Source: a bacterium (GTDB lineage Bacteria; Electryoneota; JAOADG01). Taken from it: DNA of 46,789 nucleotides. The stretch covers positions 1-46,789 of the forward strand of contig JAOTSC010000005.1 of NCBI GenBank assembly GCA_030247525.1, given 5' to 3'. Position 1 is the stretch's first letter; each line of letters begins with the position of its first letter. A program made the position numbers and the translations under genes. The notes beneath the pieces are model-generated. The model was not told the origin of the DNA. It did no database searches and worked only from the letters and a program-made list of their open reading frames with translations. This document shows positions 1 through 8,836 of this stretch, piece by piece.

Positions 1-2
1 TG

Positions 3-3000
3 CGAATAGCGGGCGCTCAATTGAACGACCCGAATACGCTTGCTGCACAGCGTCTGACCGATTTGCGCGACCGGCAAACCTCGTATGAACGCCGGATGAA
101 AATGCTGCAGTGGTCTTCTTTGCCGGCGGAATCGCTCGTTGCGATGAAAGAGCAATTCGAGAAGGAAAAAGAGGAACTTGGAAAAGAGAATCAACGGTTG
201 CGCGGGCAGTACGTCAGCAAACTGGAAGAATTTCTAAAAAGTTATAACACCGATCCCAAATTTGAAAAAGTTCGTGCCGCGATGAAGGGAAGCGATGAGT
301 TAATTGCACAGGTAACGTTGCGACTCGCTGAACTTTATGCACTACAAGCCATCGACAACTACGGCGCCGACATGGAGCGCTGGAACACCGCCGGCAATAT
401 TGGTCCCGAACCGAAGTTGAACTACGGAAAGGCACAAAATTTATTTGCGAAAATTGTTGCCGATTATCCAAAAGCCACATGGGCATCCGACGCGTTGTAT
501 TCGTTAGCGTACATCAAATCGGAGCAGGCAACGCCGGAAGTGTATGTCGTCGACCCCAGTCGCGAAGCCGCCAAGCTCGACTACCTGAAATTGATCGAAG
601 AGTATCCGGAAAGCCGTTACCGGGAAGAGTCGTACTTTGCGATGGGTTCGTATTGGTTCTCCTACCCGCCAAAGGGTGTTAAGATTACCGATCAACTTGA
701 TAGCGCAGAGTATTATTTCAAAGAAGTACTTAACAATCCGAAGTCGACCAAGTACGAACAAGCGCTGTATATGTTGGGCTGGATTTCCTTCCGTCGCCCC
801 GATTATGGCAAAGCAGTCGAATACTTCGAGATGGCGATTAATTATCCGTATGATCATAAGATCGATCGCGAAGGTTCCAGTACCAGTATTACCACTGACG
901 CAACCAATTACATTGCGACAATATTTGCCGAACCTGCCCGTATCTGGGATGGTTCGGGAGTTGCGAATGCATTGAAATATGTCGCCGCCGATTCTATTCG
1001 GGCGCAACGGTTTGGCGTTAAGATGCTGGAAATTTTGGGCGACCAGTTGGCGCGCAACTTAGCCCAGTTTGATTCCGCGGTCGTTGCCTGGCAAGGTGCG
1101 GTAGCTATCAGTCCATATCACGAACGCTCGCCATTCATTCAGCAAAAAGTAGTTGAATCGGCGTTCCGCGATTTGCGCAACATGCAACTGTGGTATGCGG
1201 AAGGAAATAAACTCTTTAACGATTACAAGACCGGCTCGCCGTGGTGGGATACTTCGCACAAAGCGAAAGTTCGGAAAGCGGTCAAGCAGATGGTGCGCGA
1301 TACGTACCAGCAGGTCGCTTCCTTCGCAGTCAACCGGGCGATCAATAAAGAAAGCCCCGACTACGATCCTAAAGGCGCCGACGAAGCTGTTCGCGTTTGC
1401 AAGGAATTCATTAACGCTTTCCCGACCGATTCTGCCGCGTACGAGTGGAACTATCAGTTGGCGAATTTGCTGTCTCCGGGTTACTTGAATCGTCCCGAGG
1501 AAGCATTTGCGGAATATCAGAAAGTCGTTACTGCATATACGTTTGCTTCGTATCGAAAACCGGCAAGCGAGCAGATGTTGCTGGTCGCTGAAGAGTTGAC
1601 CAACGAACAGGCGAAGACGACACCATATCCACAATTTGGCACAGACAGCACGACCGGTTTACCGACTGCGACACGCAGCGAACTAACCCAAGGTGAAACG
1701 ATGATGATGGCGGCGGCGGAGAATTATGTAAAATTGTTCCCCGACGACGTAACGATTGCCCCGGCATATTTGTACAATGCCGGTCGCATTAATTATCAAC
1801 GCGGGCGGATTCCGGAAGCTAACGACTACTTCGTACAAATCATTCAGAAGTATCAAACGACCAAGTATTACGAACCGGCGTATAAGAATTATGCGGAAGG
1901 TTACTTGGTTATGCGTGACTTTGCTGGTGCCGAGCGGGTTGCTACCGAAATCGAAGCGGCAAGCGTAAGCGATACCCTCAAGCAGTTTGCTAACGAACGA
2001 AAAGCAGCCGCGATATTCTCGAGTGCAACGACATTATCGTTGAATGCCGAGAAACCATCCGAAAGCGGCGAAGTAGTCGCGGTTGACAAGACAGCGCAAT
2101 ACGAAAAAGCCGGCGACGAGTATATGCGCGTCGCAATGATTCCGAACTTTAAGGATGCCGACCTTTCGTTGGAAAATGCCGCAGCGCAATATCGCAAAGC
2201 GAACAAGCTGGAGAAGGTGATTGAAGCGTATAATACGCTGGCAACTAAATTCCCCGGCTCGAAACGGGCACCACGCGCACTGTACAATGCTGGTTTGATT
2301 CAACAGACCGACTTGAAACGCCCAGCCGAAGCGGCGGCGACGTTTGACCGGTTGGTTTCGACATACCCGGCGAGCGAAGAATATGATGTGAAGCAAGCGA
2401 CAATCAACGCCTCCTTTAATTATGAGCAGGCGCAGGATTATCGCAACGCGGTTCGGATTAATCAGTTGTTTGCCGAACGCTATCCAACCGATGAAAATGC
2501 AAATCAGTTGTTATTCAAGACGGCCGGCTTGTATCTCAAGATGGATGACGTTGCATCGGCAAATCGGATTTACGACGACTTTTCGCGGAAATTCCCGGAC
2601 AGTCCGAATGCGGTGTTGGCGAACTTTGAGCGCGGCAAGTATGCACAGGATCGCAACGACTTAACGACCGCCCGCCAGCAATACCAAGCTGCGTATGACC
2701 GTCACATGGGGTTGATCCGGCAGGGTAAGAGCGGAAACGCGGAATATGCATCGAAAGCATTGGCACAGATTGTCGGTTGGGACTTGGAAACTTACAAAGC
2801 GATTCGCTATGCCGAACTGCCGCAATTCAAGGAAGGCGTGACCGCCCGGAAAGACAAGAAGATTCAGCGCCAAGAATTGTTTGACCGAATCAAGATTATC
2901 ATTGAAATGGCACAAGCCGAGCAGTTCCAGGCGTTGCATTGGGCAGGCGAATTGGATGAAAATCTCGCCGAGACGCATTTGAATCAAAAACGTGAACCGA

Positions 3001-5171
3001 CCAAAAAACCGGAAGAAGCGTTTAACAATCGTCAGAAGATAATCGACGAAGCGATTGCTATTTATCAATTATCAGTCGATGCCTATGCCAGCTCACTTGA
3101 TCAATACAGTACTGCCGTCGGAGTCCTCGATAACCAACGAGCTGAGTTGGCGGGCAGCATAACGAAATTGCAAGAGTGGATCGATGTTAATGGCACAACT
3201 GCCGGCATCGTCGATTCAACCGTTATGCTCGATGCCCAAAAGAAGGCGCTCGACCGTGTGGAAACAGCGTTGAGTGAAGCGCGGAAGTGGCAGGCGATGG
3301 TGCGGGAGAAGGCTCCGGAAATGGCGTTCCGCAAAGCAACGTTGAAACAGGAATTAGTGTATGGCGCATTAGAGTTGCCGGATGCAGCTGTGCCGGGTAT
3401 CAAAGACCCGCAAGTCGGGCGCAGTATTTATCGCCAGCAGGTTTTGCAGGGATTCGTCGGACAGTTTGCTTCGGAAGCGTTCCAAGCGTACATGGATGCA
3501 ATCAAAGTTGCTCGTGAAGCCGGCTACGAAGAGAAATGGGCAGTACCGGCCCGTGCCGGCATGAAGACGACGATTGACACGTTACTGTATACAGCCGATG
3601 AATTGAATGAGCGCTGGTTTACGATTTACGAAAAGAATTCCAACGCTATTCAGGATTTATTGCCGAAGGGCGCTGGTGCGCGCGACAAGCAAAACCGCGA
3701 AGTGTACAAGATTTCTTCGGAGATGCAGTTAGCGGTGGAATATTACGCTGGTGAACTTGGTGTAACAACGGTGATGAATGCGATTTTGGGACGCTTACTG
3801 GAACAAATCGCAACGGATACCGTCGGACGAGCGTTGCAACAACCGGCAATTGATGCTGTAATCACTTGGTATTCCAAGCAAGCAGGTCTTGCCGAGAAGA
3901 TGAAAAACGAAGCGGCGACGGCAGAAGCAACTGCGAAAGAGAAATTCCGGGAAACGTCACAGTACCAGTTTGAAGATGCCTACACCGGATATGAAAGCGT
4001 TCGTTTAACCTTCTCCGGTCAACAACGCGACCTCTTAGCGACGTCTTACGACTTCACCGAGAAATATGGCTTTAGCTCGTCGGCGATGGGAGTTATTCTC
4101 CAGAAGCTCGCCGAGCTCGATCCAGAAACTTATGGTGCCAAAGTTGGAATCCAGTTAACGGAAAACTGGATTGGCAGTGATGAGACCTGGATTTCCACTG
4201 ACACCTATATTGAGGGGTATCCAGAAGCTGATCTCGACGTATCCAATTGGCGCTATGCTACCGCAAGCCAATTCACCGGAGTCGCTCTCGACAGCTTTAT
4301 GAATGCGCAAGCCAAGCCAATCCACGGATTAAAAGCGGGTGAAACGGCATCGGCAGGTATGAAGCGTTGGTTCCGTAAACCGGTATGGATTACGGAACGC
4401 ATCACTTCGGCTGAGATGCGCATCATCGGTGACGACAAAATATCGGTCTTCGTAAATAAGGAGTTTATTTACGAAACTCAAGAAGACACCGATTGGAAAG
4501 CAACCGTTCTACAGGATGTATCTTCGCAATTAAAGCCGGGGTACAATGTTATCGCGGTCGAATTAAGTGATGTCGATGGTTCAGGCGGTGGGTTCATCTT
4601 CGGTCTTAAGTATAAGACAGTACCCGGCTCGGTTTCTCCGATATTGCCGGAACCGCCGAATGCGGCGACGATGCGCAACATTGGTACCGGTGGCAGCATC
4701 ACCGCACCGGCGCAAACCCCGGAAGTGAAGCCGGAAGAGACGCAACCGGCTCCTGTTGAGCAAGCGCCTGCGACACCGGTGGAACAACCAACGGAAACGC
4801 CGAGCGAGCAGCCAGTTGAGCAACAACCAACGGAAGTGCAACCGGAAACAACAGCGCCAGCACCAACGGAACAACCAGTAGCAGAACCGGTTACGGAACC
4901 AGTGCAGGAACCGGTCGTAGAACCGGCGCAACAGCCGGTGACAGAACCTGCAGCGGAACCTGTAACCGAACCGGTCGTGGAGCCAGTTTCCGAGCCTGTA
5001 ACGGAACCAGTACAGGAACCAGTCGCAGAGCCGTTGCAACAGCCAGTTACTCAACCGGTCGTAGAACCAGTGCAACAGCCAGTAACCGAACCAGTGCCAG
5101 AGCCCGTGCAAGAACCGGTGGTTGAGCCGCAATCGACCCCGCCGGACACGACAAAACCGGCAGGCGAGTAA
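3..5171 (+). CDS. Giant TPR-repeat envelope protein, 5' end outside the window
   Basis: The reading frame is open from the first bases, so the true start lies upstream and the first usable codon here (TTG at 21) is probably internal. About 1,700 residues are visible. The first 900 or so carry many degenerate tetratricopeptide-like units of the kind A-x-x-x-F-x-x-x-x-x-x-Y-P (for example around 430-560, 740-860 and 2220-2380). A helical, partly coiled-coil stretch follows. Near 4210-4620 there is a beta-rich module with the pattern 'dDkisVFVNkefi...W...LkpGyNviAVel', which resembles a jelly-roll carbohydrate-binding fold. The tail is low-complexity Pro/Glu/Val. Position at the head of an ExbB-ExbD-ExbD-AgmX cluster suggests a periplasmic scaffold for that complex, comparable to the TPR proteins beside the Myxococcus adventurous-gliding ExbBD genes. 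The TPR call is firm; the function is inferred. Confidence 0.85.
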   Translation, partial: RIAGAQLNDPNTLAAQRLTDLRDRQTSYERRMKMLQWSSLPAESLVAMKEQFEKEKEELGKENQRLRGQYVSKLEEFLKSYNTDPKFEKVRAAMKGSDELIAQVTLRLAELYALQAIDNYGADMERWNTAGNIGPEPKLNYGKAQNLFAKIVADYPKATWASDALYSLAYIKSEQATPEVYVVDPSREAAKLDYLKLIEEYPESRYREESYFAMGSYWFSYPPKGVKITDQLDSAEYYFKEVLNNPKSTKYEQALYMLGWISFRRPDYGKAVEYFEMAINYPYDHKIDREGSSTSITTDATNYIATIFAEPARIWDGSGVANALKYVAADSIRAQRFGVKMLEILGDQLARNLAQFDSAVVAWQGAVAISPYHERSPFIQQKVVESAFRDLRNMQLWYAEGNKLFNDYKTGSPWWDTSHKAKVRKAVKQMVRDTYQQVASFAVNRAINKESPDYDPKGADEAVRVCKEFINAFPTDSAAYEWNYQLANLLSPGYLNRPEEAFAEYQKVVTAYTFASYRKPASEQMLLVAEELTNEQAKTTPYPQFGTDSTTGLPTATRSELTQGETMMMAAAENYVKLFPDDVTIAPAYLYNAGRINYQRGRIPEANDYFVQIIQKYQTTKYYEPAYKNYAEGYLVMRDFAGAERVATEIEAASVSDTLKQFANERKAAAIFSSATTLSLNAEKPSESGEVVAVDKTAQYEKAGDEYMRVAMIPNFKDADLSLENAAAQYRKANKLEKVIEAYNTLATKFPGSKRAPRALYNAGLIQQTDLKRPAEAAATFDRLVSTYPASEEYDVKQATINASFNYEQAQDYRNAVRINQLFAERYPTDENANQLLFKTAGLYLKMDDVASANRIYDDFSRKFPDSPNAVLANFERGKYAQDRNDLTTARQQYQAAYDRHMGLIRQGKSGNAEYASKALAQIVGWDLETYKAIRYAELPQFKEGVTARKDKKIQRQELFDRIKIIIEMAQAEQFQALHWAGELDENLAETHLNQKREPTKKPEEAFNNRQKIIDEAIAIYQLSVDAYASSLDQYSTAVGVLDNQRAELAGSITKLQEWIDVNGTTAGIVDSTVMLDAQKKALDRVETALSEARKWQAMVREKAPEMAFRKATLKQELVYGALELPDAAVPGIKDPQVGRSIYRQQVLQGFVGQFASEAFQAYMDAIKVAREAGYEEKWAVPARAGMKTTIDTLLYTADELNERWFTIYEKNSNAIQDLLPKGAGARDKQNREVYKISSEMQLAVEYYAGELGVTTVMNAILGRLLEQIATDTVGRALQQPAIDAVITWYSKQAGLAEKMKNEAATAEATAKEKFRETSQYQFEDAYTGYESVRLTFSGQQRDLLATSYDFTEKYGFSSSAMGVILQKLAELDPETYGAKVGIQLTENWIGSDETWISTDTYIEGYPEADLDVSNWRYATASQFTGVALDSFMNAQAKPIHGLKAGETASAGMKRWFRKPVWITERITSAEMRIIGDDKISVFVNKEFIYETQEDTDWKATVLQDVSSQLKPGYNVIAVELSDVDGSGGGFIFGLKYKTVPGSVSPILPEPPNAATMRNIGTGGSITAPAQTPEVKPEETQPAPVEQAPATPVEQPTETPSEQPVEQQPTEVQPETTAPAPTEQPVAEPVTEPVQEPVVEPAQQPVTEPAAEPVTEPVVEPVSEPVTEPVQEPVAEPLQQPVTQPVVEPVQQPVTEPVPEPVQEPVVEPQSTPPDTTKPAGE
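4735..5130 (+). repeat. Coding Pro-Val/Glu/Gln/Thr repeat tail
   Basis: The end of the TPR gene is built from reiterated codons for E-P-V, Q-P-V and T-E-P units, giving roughly 130 residues of low complexity rich in Pro, Glu, Gln and Val. At DNA level GAACCGGT and GAACCAGT words recur without exact periodicity. Such extended acidic Pro-rich tails are typical of periplasm-spanning linkers such as those in TonB. The tail lies directly upstream of an ExbB/ExbD operon, which fits that role, but this is inference. Confidence 0.75.
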
Positions 5172-5259
5172 TCGATTATTTTTGCAAGCCGAGTGGCTTG
5201 GTTTGACCGAGAGTAGCAGAATTTGTTGTTCTACACTCTTACCGAAAGAGGAGAGCGCT

Positions 5260-5553
5260 ATGACAGGAACCCGGAGAATTGTTTTGGCGATTTTGCTGGC
5301 ACTACCGTTGCTGGTATTTGCCCAGCAGACGATGACGCTCGAACAGGAGCGGGTGAAAGGGGAGCTCGATTTTCCGAACCTAACGATTTACGGCGGAAAA
5401 CAATCGGCGCAATTTCCCTCGACAGCGCTTGATTTGAAGCCCGATGAGGTTTTGTCGCGTGTTCCCAAAGTCATGGTAACACCCGATCCAATTGAACGTG
5501 TTCAAATGGGTGGGCAGGAAGTTGTCGATCGCTCAAAAACGGTTGCAAAGTAA
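5260..5553 (+). CDS. Small secreted protein in the ExbBD operon
   Basis: This encodes 97 residues starting at ATG 5260, preceded by the strong Shine-Dalgarno AGAGGAGAG. The open frame extends further upstream into the TPR gene, but the ribosome site and the signal peptide decide this start. Residues 1-21 form a clean signal peptide (Arg-Arg, a hydrophobic core, then FA-QQ). The mature part of about 75 residues is hydrophilic, contains DFPNLTIYGGKQSAQFPS and has no cysteine. I do not recognise the family. It lies 88 bp after the TPR gene and 92 bp before exbB on the same strand, so it is probably a periplasmic accessory of the same complex. A 6-bp hairpin (CAAGCC/GGCTTG at 5185-5200) lies in the upstream gap. 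Confidence 0.7.
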   Translation: MTGTRRIVLAILLALPLLVFAQQTMTLEQERVKGELDFPNLTIYGGKQSAQFPSTALDLKPDEVLSRVPKVMVTPDPIERVQMGGQEVVDRSKTVAK

Positions 5554-5645
5554 CCAGCAACCGTCTATATTCGGTCAACTTATTTTAGTAGTTGTTTTAT
5601 TCATTCGTATTTTTTAACGAGCTGTAAACCATCACGGAGGAAGTA

Positions 5646-6299
5646 ATGGAAGGTTTCTTGGCAAAATTCTTTGAAGCCTATAACCTAGGGAACGACGGTA
5701 GCTTGTTCATGTGGTATATCGCATTAATGGGCGCATGGGGTATTGTAATTGCCATCGAACGGTTTTACGCCATTTGGGTAAAAGCAAACGTCAATGCCGA
5801 AATGTTCATGACGGAAATTCGCAAGCTTGTCATTGCTGGCGACTTAAAGAAGGCGGTTGCACTTTGCCGTTCAGGCAGGGATAAGGCTCTTCCGTTCGTG
5901 GTGGGAGCAATTTTAGAGCAAGCGGAAGCAAAGGGCAGCTATGACTTCCGTGCGATGCAGAATGCCGCCGACGAAGCAATGCTTGAGATGGCGCCGAAAC
6001 TGAACAAGCGTACCGGCTTGTTACAAATGGTTTCCGGTGTATCCACTTTGCTTGGTCTAATCGGAACGATTTATGGTCTAATTCTCGCATTCCAAGCGGC
6101 AGCAGCGTCAGGTGCCGGCGGTGCGCAAGCGTTAACGACTGGTATTTCGGTCGCTATGTTAACCACCTATGCCGGTTTGTTGAACGCAATTCCGTTGTCG
6201 ATTGCACAAGCATTGATTCAGAATAAGACGAACGGTATCATCGAATCGATCGATGAGCATTCCGTCAAGCTTATGAATATGCTTACCGCAGCGAAGTAG
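5646..6299 (+). CDS. MotA/TolQ/ExbB proton channel family protein
   Basis: The product is a 217-residue inner-membrane stator subunit of the ExbB/TolQ/MotA superfamily. With ExbD-like partners it would form a proton-driven motor that transmits energy to the envelope. The sequence shows an N-terminal membrane segment (about residues 18-38), a cytoplasmic stretch with the family pattern of small helices (KLVIAGDLKKAVALCR), and the conserved C-terminal pair of membrane helices with VSTLLGLIGTIYGLILAF and GISVAMLTTYAGLLNAIPLSIA. A good ribosome site (CACGGAGG) precedes ATG 5646. Length is normal for the family. It is followed by two ExbD genes and an AgmX-like gene with small gaps, which indicates one operon. 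Substrate or cargo cannot be read from the sequence, so I leave the symbol empty. Confidence 0.93.
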   Translation: MEGFLAKFFEAYNLGNDGSLFMWYIALMGAWGIVIAIERFYAIWVKANVNAEMFMTEIRKLVIAGDLKKAVALCRSGRDKALPFVVGAILEQAEAKGSYDFRAMQNAADEAMLEMAPKLNKRTGLLQMVSGVSTLLGLIGTIYGLILAFQAAAASGAGGAQALTTGISVAMLTTYAGLLNAIPLSIAQALIQNKTNGIIESIDEHSVKLMNMLTAAK

Positions 6300-6357
6300 T
6301 TTGTTGTTTTTCGACGTGTCAGACTGTTGTTAACACAACAAATCATAGAGGTTTGCG

Positions 6358-6978
6358 ATGGCATTTCATCCATCTAAGCGCGCGAAGTTTCGCGGCGGTG
6401 AGTATGCGGATCCCGATCTGTTACCACTGATGAACATTATGTTGATCTTGATTCCCCTCTTGATCAGTATAGTATCGTTCATCAAGTTTTCGCAGATCGA
6501 TTATAATCCGAGCCCCGACATGGGCGGCGGCGCTGCCGATATGGGCAGTGGCGGCGGTGGATCCGGCGCCGACTTGCCGAAACTGAACATGCTTATCAAC
6601 ATCGTCGAAAGCGGATTCCAGATTTCGGTAAAAAATGCGTTGCCCGGGATGCCGGGGTATTATGATGTACCGAAACTCCCGAACGGTCAATACGATTTTG
6701 ATGGATTGCAGAATCGTCTCAGTGAGATTCGGAAAACCATCATCGGCGAACCGACCAAAACGGAAGAGGTCATTGATCCAGTTTCGCGTAAGAAAGCCTA
6801 TCGGTTAACCTTTGCGTTTGCCGATGCCCAACAGGTACGCGTTTCTGCTAAGGGTGATTTACCGTGGAAGGTTTGTACTCGTCTGCTTGATATGTTCCGT
6901 GTATATCCGGGCAGTAAGTTGCCGAATGGACAGCCGATGCCGCTGTTTTCGGAACCAGTTTTCGGTCAGATTCAGTAA
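6358..6978 (+). CDS. ExbD/TolR-like protein lacking the membrane Asp
   Basis: This 206-residue ExbD/TolR family protein has a short cytoplasmic N-terminus, one membrane helix at about residues 20-44 (LLPLMNIMLILIPLLISI) and a periplasmic domain. A Gly/Ser-rich spacer lies at about 58-74. In ExbD the helix begins with TPxID, whose Asp (Asp25 in E. coli ExbD) carries protons. Here the aligned residue is Asn26 (LPLMN), so this copy should not be able to take up a proton there. The next gene is a second ExbD that keeps the Asp, so the two may form a heterodimer in which only one chain is protonatable. GAGG precedes ATG 6358. The family assignment is good and the asymmetric-motor idea is inference. 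Confidence 0.88.
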   Translation: MAFHPSKRAKFRGGEYADPDLLPLMNIMLILIPLLISIVSFIKFSQIDYNPSPDMGGGAADMGSGGGGSGADLPKLNMLINIVESGFQISVKNALPGMPGYYDVPKLPNGQYDFDGLQNRLSEIRKTIIGEPTKTEEVIDPVSRKKAYRLTFAFADAQQVRVSAKGDLPWKVCTRLLDMFRVYPGSKLPNGQPMPLFSEPVFGQIQ

Positions 6979-6996
6979 TCGCGAGGAGTTTGTAGA

Positions 6997-7497
6997 ATGG
7001 CTTCCCCACCGACCAAACGAACAAAGAATCGGAAATCAAAATTCGATATGCCGCCATTGACGTCATTAATGGATGCAATCACCATTTTGACGTTCTTCCT
7101 GCTTACACAGATGTCGGCATCGACCGTCTTGAATCCGATTGTACCAAACATGGCGCTCTCGACTTCGCAAGTGGATGCAGAAAAAGGGATTCTGTTCGGA
7201 TTGGATAAATACGGTTTCTATTACGACAAAGGAACCGGCGGATCCACCGATCAGCGTAAAGTCATTTTAGCTGACCCAGCGCAATTGATGTCTCCCGATG
7301 TTGACATCCCCAACTTCCGTGCGATGTTGGAAGAAGAGAAAGCGAAGTTTGAAACCCGAAGGATTCCGTTACCGAGCGTTACGGTAGAAATCGATTCGAT
7401 GGTGGAATACAACTGGGTATTAAAAGTGATTAATACCGTCGGGTTGGCAGAGTACAGCAAAATGAATTTTGTCGTACTGAAAGCAGATAAGTTATAG
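6997..7497 (+). CDS. ExbD/TolR-like biopolymer transport protein
   Basis: This encodes 166 residues with the ExbD/TolR layout: a basic N-terminus (KRTKNRKSKF), a single membrane helix at about 20-40 (PPLTSLMDAITILTFFLL) and a periplasmic domain. Asp26 sits in the position of the proton-carrying Asp of ExbD. The gene starts 18 bp after the preceding exbD-like gene, with GAGGAG upstream of the ATG, so the two ExbD paralogues are co-translated or nearly so. The periplasmic part contains PNFRAMLEEEKAKFETRRIPLPSVTVEID-like sequence, consistent with the ExbD/TolR C-terminal fold. The retained Asp contrasts with the Asn in the upstream paralogue. Confidence 0.9.
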   Translation: MASPPTKRTKNRKSKFDMPPLTSLMDAITILTFFLLTQMSASTVLNPIVPNMALSTSQVDAEKGILFGLDKYGFYYDKGTGGSTDQRKVILADPAQLMSPDVDIPNFRAMLEEEKAKFETRRIPLPSVTVEIDSMVEYNWVLKVINTVGLAEYSKMNFVVLKADKL

Positions 7498-7517
7498 GTT
7501 CGCGAAAGGGTATTGAA

Positions 7518-8549
7518 ATGTCCGTGAATGCAATGGGATTCCCGCGCGAGCTTGAACATCAGCTATGGCGGGACACCGACAAAGAACTGATCGTCATCTC
7601 GATTGTTGCCTATGTTGTTACAATCGGGTTCTATGGCATCATGTCAGCTCTTGGTATGCAGTACACATTAGAGCATGCGCAAAAGAAACTTGACCAACTC
7701 TATCAAGTGAAACCAGCGGTTATTGCGCAGCGACAGGCAGCTCGCAAAGAGCAACCGAAGGAAGAGGGTAGGCAAGAAGAAACCGAGCGGACAAAGGAAA
7801 TCGCTTCCCGCACAACGGAAAAGAAAGAGATGTCGGCAGCTGAACGGTCGGCGCGACGTCAGTCGGAAGCCGGTGCTCGTGAACGTTCCGCAGGAGCGGC
7901 CGTCGCGGCAGCACAGTCGGTTGGTATCTTCAAGCAAGCTGGCGTTAAGGGTGGTATTGGCGGCGGTGGACGCGGCGGCGGCGCAGTGGAAGGTCTTTCT
8001 ACCGGTGCTGGTGCTGGCGTCGACGCTAATAAATTATCCGGTCTTGGCGTTTCCGGTTCTGATTTAGCAGGTGCGAAGAAACTTCGCGCCGGCGGTGCGT
8101 TAATCGAGGGTGGCGGTGGAACAGGTGGACGATTAAATCTATCGTCGATGAGTTCCGCTGACATTGAAAACTTGATCAAGCGCGCATCGGTGAAGGTAAC
8201 GGGCGCACCGTCCTTATCCGGTTCGGAGAAGGCGAAAGGAGCTTCGGCTCGCAGCGCCGGTGCAATTTCCGGAAAAGTATCCGGCTATGGTGTGAATGTA
8301 AAAGCGTGTTACCAGCAGTTCCTCCGTCAGGATCCGAACTTGGCAGGTACGGTGCGCTTCGCGTTTACTATCAAGGCAAACGGAACAGTTTCCGGGGTGA
8401 AAATCACCGATAGCGATTGGACCGATACTGCACTCGGACGCCGTGTGGAAGGGTGTATCCGGGAACGTGTCCAAAGCTGGAAATTCGATCAAATCGAAGC
8501 CGCCAGCGGCGATTTGACAGTAAATTATTCCTACGTATTCTCACGGTAA
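7518..8549 (+). CDS. AgmX/PglI-type TonB-like protein
   Basis: This 343-residue protein has TonB-like architecture. One membrane helix lies at about residues 24-46, followed by a highly charged Lys/Glu/Arg helix (about 70-130), a Gly/Ala-rich flexible stretch (GGIGGGGRGGG and similar, 140-200) and a C-terminal domain from about 255 to the end. That last domain has the AgmX/PglI C-terminal pattern: VKACYQQFLRQDPNLAGTV, then F-x-I-x-x-x-G-x-V and a final W-x-F-D strand, with paired cysteines (VKACYQ and EGCIRER). AgmX and PglI are gliding-motility proteins of Myxococcus xanthus, but the domain also occurs in many non-gliding bacteria. It is the last gene of the ExbB-ExbD-ExbD operon, 20 bp after exbD2, and a terminator follows. 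It probably transmits force to the outer membrane. Confidence 0.85.
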   Translation: MSVNAMGFPRELEHQLWRDTDKELIVISIVAYVVTIGFYGIMSALGMQYTLEHAQKKLDQLYQVKPAVIAQRQAARKEQPKEEGRQEETERTKEIASRTTEKKEMSAAERSARRQSEAGARERSAGAAVAAAQSVGIFKQAGVKGGIGGGGRGGGAVEGLSTGAGAGVDANKLSGLGVSGSDLAGAKKLRAGGALIEGGGGTGGRLNLSSMSSADIENLIKRASVKVTGAPSLSGSEKAKGASARSAGAISGKVSGYGVNVKACYQQFLRQDPNLAGTVRFAFTIKANGTVSGVKITDSDWTDTALGRRVEGCIRERVQSWKFDQIEAASGDLTVNYSYVFSR

Positions 8550-8612
8550 GGGGGTAACGGAATTCCGAAAATGACGGAGGTCAGTTATTTCCAAAGATGG
8601 TAGACAGCTACT

Positions 8613-8648
8613 AAAGGGAACCGGAGAATACTTCGGTTCCCTTTGTTT
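8613..8648 (+). terminator. Rho-independent terminator after the ExbBD operon
   Basis: AAAGGGAACCGGAG pairs with CTTCGGTTCCCTTT across an AATA loop, giving a 14-bp stem with one G-T wobble, followed by GTTTGTTT. It lies 64 bp after the AgmX-like stop codon and should end the operon transcript. Confidence 0.85.
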
Positions 8649-8756
8649 GTTTAGGAATGATTTTGTGGTTGCGACATTCCTGTCGCGATTTGTAAAAGTC
8701 GAATTGCTTTTGATTTGAAGAAATTGTGGCGTATGCCTTCAAAGGATACCAGTCGG

Positions 8757-8824
8757 GTAGGGGCGGACTCCCATGTCCGCCCGCATGAAGATAAGTTTAT
8801 AGGGCGTATACAATACGCCCCTAC
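8757..8824. repeat. Palindromic element framed by GTAGGGG...CCCCTAC
   Basis: This 68-bp element sits between the terminator and aspS. It opens with GTAGGGGCGGAC and contains two hairpins: GGGCGGAC/GTCCGCCC with a TCCCAT loop, and GGGCGTAT/ATACGCCC with an ACA loop. It closes with CGCCCCTAC, so its ends are inverted repeats of each other. Its left 27 bases recur exactly at 10603-10629, and the final 12 bases recur at 10657-10668. It belongs to the REP-like family described in the findings. It may lie within the aspS leader because it ends 12 bp before that ATG. Confidence 0.85.
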
Positions 8825-8836
8825 GAAAGTAAGAAA

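Noticed and set aside
4581-5132. Minus-strand frame of 183 residues rich in Trp, Leu, Arg and Phe opposite the Pro-rich tail.
   Set aside because: It is the antisense of a low-complexity Pro/Glu/Val repeat and shows no independent protein features.
7859-8179. Minus-strand Pro/Ala-rich frame opposite the AgmX-like gene.
   Set aside because: It is the antisense of a Gly/Ala-rich linker; the plus-strand gene has clear domain support.
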